A DNA stretch of 24,925 nucleotides from Lachnospiraceae bacterium UBA3821 (lineage in GTDB: Bacteria; Bacillota; Clostridia; Lachnospirales; Lachnospiraceae): the NCBI GenBank assembly GCA_002368865.1, contig DFDT01000156.1:1-24925 (forward strand). Direction: 5' to 3'. The notes under the pieces were generated by a model that did not search any database, was not told the DNA's origin, and saw only the letters and a program-made list of their open reading frames with translations. Positions 7,342-15,514 of this stretch are shown one piece after another (position 1 is the stretch's first letter; each line of letters opens with the position of its first letter). Position numbers and translations under genes: made by a program.

Positions 7342-8628
7342 ATGAAAAGGAAGATCTTTACAGTGATGCTGGTTGTGCTCTGTGTGGCGGCAGCCGGGTG
7401 CAAGGCGCCGACAGGCAGCCCGATTATTCAGGAGCTGGAGGTGGAGTCTTCCGGTGCCAAAGCACCTGACGCTTCGGGACAGGATCAGGCGGGAACGGAA
7501 AGTTCGCCTCAGGCGGAGGAACCGGAGGTGGAGCCGGATGCCATTAAAGAGCGCAGGGTAGTGGATGGAATGAAGCAGAGCTATCTGACGGGAGAATGGA
7601 AGAAACAGAGCATCGTGGATAGAAGGCCGTTAGCGATCATGGTGCCGAACAATCCGCCTGCCATGCCGCAGTACGGGTTGTCCCGGGCGAGCATCATCTA
7701 TGAGGCGCCGGTGGAAGGGCGGATCACCCGTCTGATGTGCGTGGTGGAGGATTATGACGATCTGAAATATATCGGACCGATCCGCAGCAGCAGAGATTAT
7801 TATATTTATGAAGCGATGGCATTGGATGCGATCTATTGTAACTGGGGACTGGCGGTGCCGTATGTGAAGGATCTGATCAATTCGGACAGGGTTGACAACA
7901 TTTCCCAGGCGGTGGTCGGTATAGAGAGTCCGTATGAACCCGCATTTTCCCGCAGATCGGATCGCAGAAGCGGTGGATATGCCACGGAATTCACGGCATA
8001 CATGTGGATCGCGGAGGCCAAGCCCGGCGAGAGTACGGACGCGCCGGAGAGCAGCGTGAAGGGCTATATCAAGGGCGTGGAATCCAAGGGCTACGGCAAG
8101 ACCTACGCCGAATCCGGGCGCTTTGCGAAGCAGGGCAGAGATCCGGCGGCGTATCTGTTTGCGGATGACGGCCGCAAAAAATATGAGGAATATCCGGATG
8201 CCCGGAAAATCTGTCCCGGAGGCACGCAGAGCAACAAGGGCGGTTATGGGCAGAGCAACGCTACGTTCACTTATAATCCGGATGACGGTCTTTATTACCG
8301 TTCCCAGTATGGCGCGCCCCAGATCGATGAGTTGACCGGCAAGCAGGTGGCAGTGACGAATATTATTTTCAAGGTGTGCCACGGTGAGGTCAGGGACGCC
8401 CACGATTATCTGAAATTTACGGTGCAGGGGACGGGGGACGCCTATGTGTTTACAAACGGCAAGATGATCAAGGCTACCTGGAAACATGAAAGCGACTACG
8501 ATGCCAATCATTTTTATGATGGGAACGGCAATGAGATCATCCTGAACCAGGGTGCGACCTGGCTTTGCAATATCTGGGACGACTATAAAGAGTATGCGAC
8601 AGTGGACGGCAGCCCCATTTTTCAATAA
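7342..8628 (+). CDS. DUF3048 (YerB-like) lipoprotein
   Basis: A 428-residue lipoprotein. The signal peptide ends at AAAGC (Cys20), followed by an acidic, low-complexity linker to about residue 70. The rest matches the DUF3048 family: RRPLAIMVPNNPPAMPQYGL, ASIIYEAPVEGRITRLM, YIGPIRSSRDYYI and the later GNEIILNQGATWLCNIWD. B. subtilis YerB is a family member; the molecular role is not established. It probably sits on the outer face of the membrane. The start lies five bases after trkH with GAAAGGA as ribosome site, suggesting coupling. The stop codon lies in the first of two adjacent copies of TTTTCAATAA, a small slip duplication. Confidence 0.88.
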   Translation: MKRKIFTVMLVVLCVAAAGCKAPTGSPIIQELEVESSGAKAPDASGQDQAGTESSPQAEEPEVEPDAIKERRVVDGMKQSYLTGEWKKQSIVDRRPLAIMVPNNPPAMPQYGLSRASIIYEAPVEGRITRLMCVVEDYDDLKYIGPIRSSRDYYIYEAMALDAIYCNWGLAVPYVKDLINSDRVDNISQAVVGIESPYEPAFSRRSDRRSGGYATEFTAYMWIAEAKPGESTDAPESSVKGYIKGVESKGYGKTYAESGRFAKQGRDPAAYLFADDGRKKYEEYPDARKICPGGTQSNKGGYGQSNATFTYNPDDGLYYRSQYGAPQIDELTGKQVAVTNIIFKVCHGEVRDAHDYLKFTVQGTGDAYVFTNGKMIKATWKHESDYDANHFYDGNGNEIILNQGATWLCNIWDDYKEYATVDGSPIFQ

Positions 8629-8660
8629 TTTTCAATAAAAATTGATTTAAAAATAAAAAA

Positions 8661-8713
8661 ACAGTGGTTTTCACCGGAATTCAACAAATTCAAAGCGGAA
8701 ACCACTGTATTTT
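8661..8713. terminator. Large bidirectional terminator hairpin
   Basis: Outer arms ACAGTGGTTT (8661-8670) and AAACCACTGT (8699-8708) pair perfectly; an inner stem GAATT/AATTC extends the fold. ATTTTTATT follows on the right and an A-rich run precedes it on the left, so it can act on both strands. It closes the trkAH-DUF3048 group. Confidence 0.85.
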
Positions 8714-8770
8714 TATTGTAATATATGCTTGAAAAAAGAAAATCTCTTGTTTTTGAAATGAGGCGAGCAT

Positions 8771-10195
8771 ATGAAAACAGCGAAAAAGATAAACAAAGAC
8801 CTGATCCTGAACGGAAATATGCTGCAGGCGATCCTTTCCCTGGCGATTCCGGTGGTGATCAACAGCTTCCTGCAGACTATGTATAACCTGACAGATACCT
8901 TTTGGCTGGGACAGATCGGTACAAACCAGCTGGCAGCCATCAATCTGGTCACGCCGGTGCAGAACATCATCTTGAATTTCGGCACGGGCATCACGGTGGC
9001 AGGTTCCGTACTGATTGCCCAATATATCGGGGCGAAGGAATATGAGAACGCCAAAAGCATGGCCAACCAGATTTTCGCCTGCGCGGGCTGTTTTGCCATT
9101 ACCTGTGCGGCGATTGTGTTTGCGGCGACCTCCGGCATTGTGAGCTGGCTGGGGGCGGACGGCGAGACCTATACGCACGCCTGCACCTATCTGCGCATTG
9201 TGGTATGGGATATGCCCTTTCTGTATATGGTGAATATTTTCTCGGCGGTGCATCAGGCACAGGGAGATACCGTGCGGCCGATGTTCTTAAACCTGGGCGG
9301 TATTCTGCTGAACATGATCCTGGATCCGCTGCTCATGATCGCATGGAATATGGGAACCGCGGGGGCGGCTCTGGCCACACTGTTCGCCAAGATGGTGCCG
9401 GCGACGGTGGCGTTCCTGCTGTTAAGCCGCAAGAGCAATCCGGTGCATCTGGATGTACGGAATATGCGGTTTGAAAAAGAAAAGCTCAAAATGATCCTGC
9501 AGATCGGCCTGCCCACTGCCATCGGCGGCAGCACCATGCAGCTGGGCTTCCTGCTTATGAGCAGAAATGTATATGCCTACGGCAATCAGGCCATGGCGGC
9601 TTACGGCATTGGCAACAAGGTGAACGGTCTGATCACGCTGCCCTCCAACGGCGTCGGCTCCGCGGTGGCGACTATCGTGGGACAGAATATGGGCGCAAAA
9701 CAGATGAAGCGCGCAGAGGAGGGATACCTGCTCTCCATGAAAATTTGTGTTGTATTTTTGTTTGTGGGTGGTATGATTTTATCAAGAGATTTCATTTCCA
9801 CCAGTATCGTGAGTATCTTCTCGGATGATCCGCAGGTCATCGAGTGGGCGGCGGACTTCTTAAGTATCATGGCGTTCTGGTGTTTCACCAACGGTGTGTA
9901 CAACGCCTCTACCGGCTTGTTCCAGGGCACCGGGCACACGGAAGTCACCATGGCGGTGGACGCCACCAGACTGTGGGTGTTCCGCTTCCTGACGCTGTGG
10001 TTCTGCGAGAGCGTGCTACATATGGGCGTGCGCAGCGTGTGGTACTCCGTGGTGGTCAGTAACGGGATCTCCTCCGTGATCTTGTTCCTTCTGTATAAGA
10101 GCAACATCTGGAAAAAACCCCGCGTAAAGGTAGGAGCAGGCAGTGACGATCAAAACACCAAAGAGCAGCCGCGCCTTGCAGAGGCGAAAGCGTAA
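8771..10195 (+). CDS. MATE family efflux transporter
   Basis: A 474-residue membrane transporter expected to have 12 membrane segments and to export cationic or drug-like compounds with sodium or proton entry. Family marks are the N-terminal LSLAIPVVINSFLQTMYNLT and TFWLGQIGTNQLAAIN, then the mid-protein repeat of the fold IGLPTAIGGSTMQLGFLLMS with GIGNKVNGLITLPSNGVGSA and VGQNMGAK. Both halves of the twofold repeat are present and length is normal. The start follows GAGGCGAGC. Substrate cannot be read from sequence. Its last 53 bases overlap the next gene in another frame. Confidence 0.93.
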   Translation: MKTAKKINKDLILNGNMLQAILSLAIPVVINSFLQTMYNLTDTFWLGQIGTNQLAAINLVTPVQNIILNFGTGITVAGSVLIAQYIGAKEYENAKSMANQIFACAGCFAITCAAIVFAATSGIVSWLGADGETYTHACTYLRIVVWDMPFLYMVNIFSAVHQAQGDTVRPMFLNLGGILLNMILDPLLMIAWNMGTAGAALATLFAKMVPATVAFLLLSRKSNPVHLDVRNMRFEKEKLKMILQIGLPTAIGGSTMQLGFLLMSRNVYAYGNQAMAAYGIGNKVNGLITLPSNGVGSAVATIVGQNMGAKQMKRAEEGYLLSMKICVVFLFVGGMILSRDFISTSIVSIFSDDPQVIEWAADFLSIMAFWCFTNGVYNASTGLFQGTGHTEVTMAVDATRLWVFRFLTLWFCESVLHMGVRSVWYSVVVSNGISSVILFLLYKSNIWKKPRVKVGAGSDDQNTKEQPRLAEAKA

Positions 10196-11342
10196 TTATA
10201 TCGGTATTGCAATCGTAACAGTGCTGTTAAACGGGATTTCCTGGAACAGCACTGTTTTTTGTGACATTTATGTCAAATATGTATTTCCCCTGTGGGTCAA
10301 CACCTATGGGCGGTTTACGGGATGCTTTCCGTTCTCGGTGGGCGAAGGGCTGATCTTTGTGGGATTGGCGGTGCTTGGGGCTGCAGTGGTCTGCGGCATG
10401 GCAGCGATCCTGCTGCGGATCCTGAGAAAGCGTGTGCCCCGGTGGATGGGGGGATATCTGAGGTTTTTCGCATGGGTGCTTCTCTTTGTATGCCTGATCA
10501 TGACGTTAAACTGCTTTATGCTGTACCATGTCTCCACGTTTTCGGAAACTTATCTGAGCGGGACAAAGGAGGAATATACCCTGGAGGAGTTTCTGCAGCT
10601 GCGAAACCGGGTGGCGGAGCGGTGTAACGAGCTGGCCGGACAGGTGGCGAGAGGGGAAGACGGCAGAGTAGCCTATCCCGGCAGTGTGTCCCGGACGGGC
10701 GAACTTGTGGATATGCGGGACAAGGCGCGGGAGGAAATGGCGAAGCTGGGGGAGCGCTATCCCCGGCTGAAGGGATACTATCCCCGTCCCAAACCGCTGT
10801 ATTTTTCGGACTTTATGTGCCAGCAGTACACACTGGGCTGGTATTTTCCGTTTTCCATGGAGGCAAATTATAATGATGTGGCATACGTGATGAATCTGCC
10901 GGCCACCATGTGCCACGAACTGGCGCATCTGAAGGGATTCATCTATGAGGATGAGGCGAATTTTATCGGATATCTCGCCTGTGTACAGTCGGATGACATC
11001 TATTTTGAGTACAGCGGATATCTGAGTGTTCTGGGATATCTGGAGCGGGATCTGGAGCGGGTAGCCAAGAAAGCGCCGGAGCGCTACAAGACAGCAGTGG
11101 AGGCTCAGGGGTTTGTACAGATTACGGATGCGGTGTACCGCGACGACATCTTTGTGACCGACGAAGAATGGGCGCGCATTGAGGAGAAGGCACTGTTCCG
11201 GACAGAGACGGTAAGCAGGGCGGCCGACACCTTTGTGGATACCACGCTGAAGGTCAACGGTGTAGCGGACGGAAAAGTCAGCTACAGCCGGGTGGTGGAG
11301 CTGATGCTGCGGTATGAGAGTCTGTTGCAGGGGTGGGAATAA
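10143..11342 (+). CDS. DUF3810 membrane protein with HEXXH (putative zinc peptidase)
   Basis: A 399-residue protein starting at GTG, chosen because GGTAGGAG lies just upstream. Three hydrophobic segments occupy roughly the first 135 residues (including PFSVGEGLIFVGLAVLGAAV). A soluble domain follows with CHELAHLKGFIYEDEANFIG: His258, Glu259 and His262 form the zinc motif, and Glu269 or Glu271 is a candidate third ligand. This order matches the DUF3810 family, which is zincin-like; peptidase activity is inference. It overlaps the MATE gene by 53 bases and is probably translated from the same message, but a terminator-like hairpin lies within its own codons 26-38. Confidence 0.85.
   Translation: MTIKTPKSSRALQRRKRNYIGIAIVTVLLNGISWNSTVFCDIYVKYVFPLWVNTYGRFTGCFPFSVGEGLIFVGLAVLGAAVVCGMAAILLRILRKRVPRWMGGYLRFFAWVLLFVCLIMTLNCFMLYHVSTFSETYLSGTKEEYTLEEFLQLRNRVAERCNELAGQVARGEDGRVAYPGSVSRTGELVDMRDKAREEMAKLGERYPRLKGYYPRPKPLYFSDFMCQQYTLGWYFPFSMEANYNDVAYVMNLPATMCHELAHLKGFIYEDEANFIGYLACVQSDDIYFEYSGYLSVLGYLERDLERVAKKAPERYKTAVEAQGFVQITDAVYRDDIFVTDEEWARIEEKALFRTETVSRAADTFVDTTLKVNGVADGKVSYSRVVELMLRYESLLQGWE
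10218..10260 (+). terminator. Terminator-like hairpin inside the start of the DUF3810 gene
   Basis: ACAGTGCTGTT (10218-10228) and AACAGCACTGT (10245-10255) pair perfectly over 11 bases, with a 16-base loop and a run of six T (10255-10260). It begins 22 bases after the MATE stop codon, where a terminator is expected, yet it is inside the DUF3810 coding region. It may reduce read-through into DUF3810. Confidence 0.6.
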
Positions 11343-11384
11343 ATTTTGGTCGAACTTTTTTCATTATTTTTGTAAAAAACCTAT

Positions 11385-11412
11385 TGACAATTGCTTTTTC
11401 ACCATGTAAAAT
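11385..11412 (+). promoter_or_regulatory. Strong promoter of the tRNA cluster
   Basis: A consensus -35 TTGACA (11385-11390) and -10 TAAAAT (11407-11412) are separated by 16 bases, with a TG just before the -10. Transcription should start near 11419, about 60 bases before tRNA-Phe. Confidence 0.8.
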
Positions 11413-11479
11413 AACCAATGTTGTGACGCAAGAAATGCGTACAGCGTGAACCGCAGACGTGTTTCGGGATTTCGTCCAT

Positions 11480-11552
<73 letters not shown>

Positions 11553-11620
11553 TTTCGCAGGCGGCCGACTTTTGACCGACTGCTTTATATACAAAAGTGA
11601 TCAAACTTTATATAGAATAT

Positions 11621-11692
<72 letters not shown>

Positions 11693-11697
11693 CTCAT

Positions 11698-11769
11698 GCG
11701 GGTGTAGTACAATGGCTAGTACGCCAGCCTTCCAAGCTGGACACGTGGGTTCGATTCCCATCACCCGCT
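11698..11769 (+). tRNA. tRNA-Gly(TCC), integration target
   Basis: Acceptor GCGGGTG pairs with CACCCGC (11762-11768). The anticodon loop is CTTCCAA with TCC at 11731-11733. The 3' half of the T-arm and acceptor, plus the terminator beyond, is repeated near 18962, marking this tRNA as the site where an element inserted. The gene itself remains intact on the left side. Confidence 0.95.
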
Positions 11770-11843
11770 CTATTTTTTTGCCCGTAAACAGTGCGTTTGC
11801 GGGTTTTTTGATTTGCGTGACCTTGCGTGACCTAAATTCGTTC
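11750..11843. repeat. Left attachment-site repeat (attL-like)
   Basis: This block covers the last 20 bases of tRNA-Gly(TCC) and its terminator, and runs to CTAAATTCGTTC. The first 22 bases are identical to 18962-18983. The remainder matches the right copy with a few small insertions and deletions, including an extra GCGTGACCT unit here. Direct repeats of a tRNA 3' end around foreign genes are the classic mark of tyrosine-recombinase integration. Confidence 0.88.
11781..11809 (+). terminator. Terminator of the tRNA cluster
   Basis: CCCGTAAAC (11781-11789) pairs with GTTTGCGGG (11795-11803), with one G-T pair and a five-base loop, followed by six T. Confidence 0.85.
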
Positions 11844-11862
11844 TGAAATCCCCGAAAGTAAC

Positions 11863-12069
11863 TCACAAGAGCGCTTTCATATCTTCTTTGGAGACCTTCT
11901 TCCGAATATTCCTTGACTTGTCATAGTGCTGAGTCATTTTGCGGTCGGTATGTCCGGCGGTGTACTGTATCTTCTCCTCGGCTACACCTGCATCATACAG
12001 GGAGCTGATTCCATAAAAACGGAACTTGTGGGAAGAGCGGTAGGTGTATATGATAAAAGGAGTCGGCAC
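11863..12069 (-). pseudogene. Truncated tyrosine recombinase (integrase), C-terminal fragment
   Basis: Only the last 60 or so residues of an integrase remain. Visible catalytic parts are HKFR (box II His-x-x-Arg), AGHTDRKM with the second His, and TQHYDKS with the likely nucleophile Tyr49, numbered from the first in-frame Met. The box I arginine and the whole N-terminal half are missing; similarity begins around YRSSHK and the sequence before it is unlike an integrase. A full enzyme is usually 300-400 residues. Its place next to attL, facing the tRNA, is standard for an integrase of an element in a tRNA gene. The island is probably no longer self-mobile. Confidence 0.82.
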
Positions 12070-12090
12070 CTGGCAGGGTACTGGCTCCTC

Positions 12091-12303
12091 TTAGAATAGG
12101 TTATCATCGTCAAAGTGTTCCATGATGTCATCAACACCACAGTGCAGGATGTTGCAGAGGCGGTCAATCGTGTTGACCTGAACATTCTGGTTGTGCCGCA
12201 GTCTATTGAGCTGGGAACGGTTCACGTTGTAATGGGTATAAAGGTCATACTGTGTGATGCCCCGCTCTTTCATTGTTTTCCAAAGACGGTCATATTTTAT
12301 CAT
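12091..12303 (-). CDS. XRE-family helix-turn-helix regulator
   Basis: A 70-residue protein starting MIKYDRLWKTMKERGITQYD. The helix-turn-helix is clear: an ITQYDLYTHYNVNRSQLNRL core followed by TIDRLCNILHCGVDDIMEH, as in small Cro/C1-type regulators. The start is at 12303, preceded by AAGGGA; a longer reading upstream lacks support. It lies beside the integrase remnant at the left end of the island and is divergent from the small unknown gene at 12421. An inverted repeat lies in the shared region and could be its operator. Likely controls genes of the element. Confidence 0.85.
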   Translation of the reverse strand: MIKYDRLWKTMKERGITQYDLYTHYNVNRSQLNRLRHNQNVQVNTIDRLCNILHCGVDDIMEHFDDDNLF

Positions 12304-12363
12304 AGTTAAATCCCTTAAATCCTCTTGTAATATCAACATTATCCGATTAAAATGAAACCAGGA

Positions 12364-12387
12364 ATAGTGTTCGCGGAGTGACACTAT
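12364..12387. promoter_or_regulatory. Inverted repeat, candidate operator
   Basis: ATAGTGT (12364-12370) and ACACTAT (12381-12387) are perfect inverted copies ten bases apart. They lie between the XRE regulator and the divergent small gene, the expected place for an autoregulatory operator. Function is inference. Confidence 0.4.
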
Positions 12388-12420
12388 ATTAAATAGAAGA
12401 TCAAGAATATGGAGGAGAAA

Positions 12421-12630
12421 ATGGGATTTCTCAAAAAGTGGATAAGGAAAATCTGGTGCTGGCATAAACTGAGGTGCATGGACAGACGGTGGCGTATGCA
12501 GGGCGGCGCATCTTATCAGCTGTTCCCACCATCATTTTATTACATCCATTCTGCAGAGGAAATAAAAGATATTACAGAAAAGAAGTTAACAGATTTAAGA
12601 AAGCAAATTAAAGAGTACGGGGGAATATGA
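12421..12630 (+). CDS. Small basic protein of unknown function
   Basis: A 69-residue protein beginning MGFLKKWIRKIWCWHKLRCM. The N-terminal third is rich in Lys, Arg and Trp; the middle has GGASYQLFPPSFYYIHS; the C-terminal end is a charged helix (EEIKDITEKKLTDLRKQIKE). GGAGGAG sits five bases before the ATG at 12421; an upstream ATG at 12409 overlaps this ribosome site and is less likely. I do not recognise a family. It lies divergent to the XRE regulator, inside the island. Confidence 0.6.
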   Translation: MGFLKKWIRKIWCWHKLRCMDRRWRMQGGASYQLFPPSFYYIHSAEEIKDITEKKLTDLRKQIKEYGGI

Positions 12631-12844
12631 CTAAAAAACAAAATATGAAAATTACGGGGAAGGGTATGTCATAGATAATAAAATGTAATCTTGTTAAGGT
12701 ATATAAAAACTGTTATAATTAATATGTAAGTAGGAAATAAATCGAAAATGTAGCAAAACATATAAATTGCATAAAGTTAAATGAAGTAGTGCCATAAAAT
12801 TTTCTACAAACACTAAAAACATATTTGGATAAAGGAGAGTTAAT
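12631..12844 (+). promoter_or_regulatory. Promoter and leader of the McrBC-type operon
   Basis: A near-consensus promoter, TTGTTA (12691-12696) and TATAAT (12714-12719), has a 17-base spacer and predicts a start near 12726. The AT-rich leader is then about 120 bases, ending in AAAGGAGAG before the ATG at 12845. No clear terminator or riboswitch fold is visible in the leader. Confidence 0.75.
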
Positions 12845-15502
12845 ATGGGAATATATATTGGAATAATTGAGAAAAGTGATCACTATGGTAATTTTTTTTA
12901 TAATTATAAACCTATAGCTGAAGTTAAAAATAATCAGGTGATTACACTTTCTTTTCAAGAACAGGAAGCATTATTGCCTGATTCGGAAAAGCGGAATATA
13001 TGTTTTGCTTATGATTGGGATGTAATTCAAGAATGTCATCGCATGGATGAGGTTTTTTCCGAAAAATCGCTTGTTTTATTTGAGTTTGATTTATCGGATT
13101 TGCTACCTAATACTAAGGCGAATGGTGATAGGAATCTGACGGGGTATAAAGTTTCCGCAATGGAAATGCTGAATAAAGGAAAAATCCGACCCATAGGAAA
13201 TTTTGGCGTGTATTTTGCAGTAGGTAGGGATGAGGTTCTTTCTGACTTTACTAATGATACAATTGTTGAGATTAAATCGTCGTATGTATTAGCTGGCAGC
13301 CAGGTGTTTATTGAAATGGATGAAGGAGATTTCTGGGCAGGTCCTTATGAGGTCGGATATCGTGAATATACTTCTTCTTATTATGTAAAACCGCAGATTA
13401 AAGAAAATAAATATACTATTCGTGGTTATTATGGTAGTCAAATAGAACAATTTGATTTAACTAATTCTGAAGGTCATTGGGGAGGGTCTGAAAATAAATG
13501 GACAGTTTTGTGTCCAAAACAAGGCGAAAGCAGAGAACAGAAGGATGTTATTCCCAATTCCGTGTTGATTGAAAGCTTTAAAGATAGCATCAAAAGTGAA
13601 ATTACTGCTGACGGTAAAATAAAGCTGGATGATATTCCAGCGTTATTAAAGCAATACGAAGAATCTGAAATAATGAGTCCTGTTTTGACAAGTGAAACGC
13701 GTCGTACTAGATTGAATCGGCTGGTTGACATTATGTCCTCAGAAGTAGATGTGGATGAAACACTTCGTATAATTACCGACTTTGTTTGCGACCTACTTGT
13801 AAAATACCATACAAGTAAAAATGTCGAAGAGTGGGTTCAGAATTTGCTTGAAAAACATCCTGAGCTACTTGACCAACTGAAAAGCACACAGACTATTTCA
13901 AAACGTATTACGGAACTTGAATATAGGTGTGATGAGTTAGAGGACCAAAAGCATAAGTTAGAAAAGGAGATTGAAGAATCTCGTCAAAGCGCGGACGCCA
14001 TTGATCAGCAAGCAATTAAGGGTATGCTTGCTCAAAAAAATAAAGAGTATAATGATTTAGTTTGCGATTATAATGCTTATGTTGATCGGCTTGAGGTAGT
14101 TAAAAAAACGCTGGGCGTTGCCGATGATGTCAGTGCGCTTCAAAAAAGGTATGATGATCTTACTGAAGATTGTCATTACTTGGAGGGACATAAAAAACAT
14201 CTGGATATTGAAGCGGGTAAGTTAGAGTTGCAATTCCAACAGATTGTCAGCAATGCTCACGAAAAAATGGTTGGAATTGCTTTTGATGGATTTATGGCTA
14301 GCAAGATGCTTCATGCTGCTGCAGAATGGGAAACTGAGCAGGATGACAATCAGTATGCAAATCTTATTAATAAAGTCGCTGATCTATCAGTTTGCAATAA
14401 GGAGCCAGACGAACTTGTTGAATACTTATGTCGAGTCATAAATACTTGTCGTCCCAATTATAGTAAAAATACTATTATTAATATTGCTATTTGTTTAACT
14501 CAAGGATTTTTAACCGTATTCTCTGGTGAGCCTGGTTGTGGTAAAACTTCTATATGTAATATTTTTGGTGAAATTCTTGGACTCAACAAAATTTCTGACA
14601 TGATTGATTGTTCTGATGAAAGTAAAGAAATCGTTAAACGGTATCTATCGGTTTCTGTAGAAAGAGGATGGACATCTAAAAGAGACTTTGTTGGCTACTA
14701 TAATCCTTTATCTAAGACTTTCGACAAGAGCAATCGCCGAATTTATGATGCGCTTCGACAGTTAGATGCGGAAAAGCGTGCGGGTATTTTTAAGCTACCA
14801 TATATTATTCTTCTTGATGAAGCAAATCTGAGCCCTATGGAATATTATTGGTCAGACTTTATGAATGTTTGTGATGATTTGGGAACAAACAGTAAGGTAA
14901 ATTTAGGTGAAGATTATGTATTTGGAATTCCTGAAACACTTCACTTTGTTGCAACTATTAACAATGATCATACCATAGAACAATTATCCCCTCGTTTAAT
15001 TGACCGCGCTTGGGTTATTATGCTACCTCAGATGACGTTGAGGGACTATGGTTCTTTCAGTACTGATGCTAAAATTCCAACAGAAACAATAGATGTGATT
15101 TCTTGGGAATCACTTTGTAACGCATTCGCTCCAGCAGGAGAAGCTTGTTTTTCTAACCCAGATATTCAAAAGTGCTATGAGTCGATTATTATAAAGTTGC
15201 GTGAGCAAAAGTTTTTAGTGAGTTCTCGAGTTGATAAGGCTATTAAAAGATATTGGTCAGTTGCATCTAAGTATTTTGAAATGGATGATACCAAAACTGA
15301 TGCGACTATTATTGCGCTTGATTATGCCATTTCTCAGCGTATTCTCCCTAAAATTAATGGAAACGGAGAAGAATTTGAAAAATGGCTTAACGAGTTGAGC
15401 AGTCTGTGTAGCAGTAATGGTTTAAACACATCGGCTACTATTTTAAAGGAAATAATTGAGCGCGGAAACAGACAGATGAAAGATTATCGGTTCTTCTGTT
15501 AA
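12845..15502 (+). CDS. McrB-like AAA+ protein with coiled coil and unassigned N-terminal region
   Basis: An 885-residue motor protein of a type IV-like restriction system. Residues 1 to about 340 are not recognised; they are rich in beta-strand-like segments (for example WAGPYEVGYREYTSSYYVKP) and may recognise the target. Residues about 350-475 are a long, charged coiled coil. The AAA+ domain has Walker A GEPGCGKTS (561-569), Walker B LLDEANLSPMEYYWSDF (Asp658, Glu659), an ATINNDHT motif (703-710) in the place of the McrB N-x-x-D sensor, and LSPRLIDRAW (714-722). The DEANLSPMEYY form is usual in McrB-like proteins paired with DUF2357 nucleases. The gene is AT-rich compared with the flanks. 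The McrC-like partner begins 12 bases after its stop. Nucleotide preference (GTP or ATP) cannot be told. Confidence 0.88.
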   Translation: MGIYIGIIEKSDHYGNFFYNYKPIAEVKNNQVITLSFQEQEALLPDSEKRNICFAYDWDVIQECHRMDEVFSEKSLVLFEFDLSDLLPNTKANGDRNLTGYKVSAMEMLNKGKIRPIGNFGVYFAVGRDEVLSDFTNDTIVEIKSSYVLAGSQVFIEMDEGDFWAGPYEVGYREYTSSYYVKPQIKENKYTIRGYYGSQIEQFDLTNSEGHWGGSENKWTVLCPKQGESREQKDVIPNSVLIESFKDSIKSEITADGKIKLDDIPALLKQYEESEIMSPVLTSETRRTRLNRLVDIMSSEVDVDETLRIITDFVCDLLVKYHTSKNVEEWVQNLLEKHPELLDQLKSTQTISKRITELEYRCDELEDQKHKLEKEIEESRQSADAIDQQAIKGMLAQKNKEYNDLVCDYNAYVDRLEVVKKTLGVADDVSALQKRYDDLTEDCHYLEGHKKHLDIEAGKLELQFQQIVSNAHEKMVGIAFDGFMASKMLHAAAEWETEQDDNQYANLINKVADLSVCNKEPDELVEYLCRVINTCRPNYSKNTIINIAICLTQGFLTVFSGEPGCGKTSICNIFGEILGLNKISDMIDCSDESKEIVKRYLSVSVERGWTSKRDFVGYYNPLSKTFDKSNRRIYDALRQLDAEKRAGIFKLPYIILLDEANLSPMEYYWSDFMNVCDDLGTNSKVNLGEDYVFGIPETLHFVATINNDHTIEQLSPRLIDRAWVIMLPQMTLRDYGSFSTDAKIPTETIDVISWESLCNAFAPAGEACFSNPDIQKCYESIIIKLREQKFLVSSRVDKAIKRYWSVASKYFEMDDTKTDATIIALDYAISQRILPKINGNGEEFEKWLNELSSLCSSNGLNTSATILKEIIERGNRQMKDYRFFC

Positions 15503-15514
15503 GGGGGCAATAGT

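Noticed and set aside
7630..8625. A 331-codon minus-strand open frame opposite the DUF3048 gene
   Set aside because: Antisense to a gene with clear DUF3048 motifs and a lipoprotein signal; no independent support.
12627..12674. A 15-codon frame (MTKKQNMKITGKGMS) overlapping the stop of the small basic gene
   Set aside because: It has an ATGA overlap and an upstream G-rich stretch, but it is too short to support as a gene; it may be the leftover start of a deleted gene.
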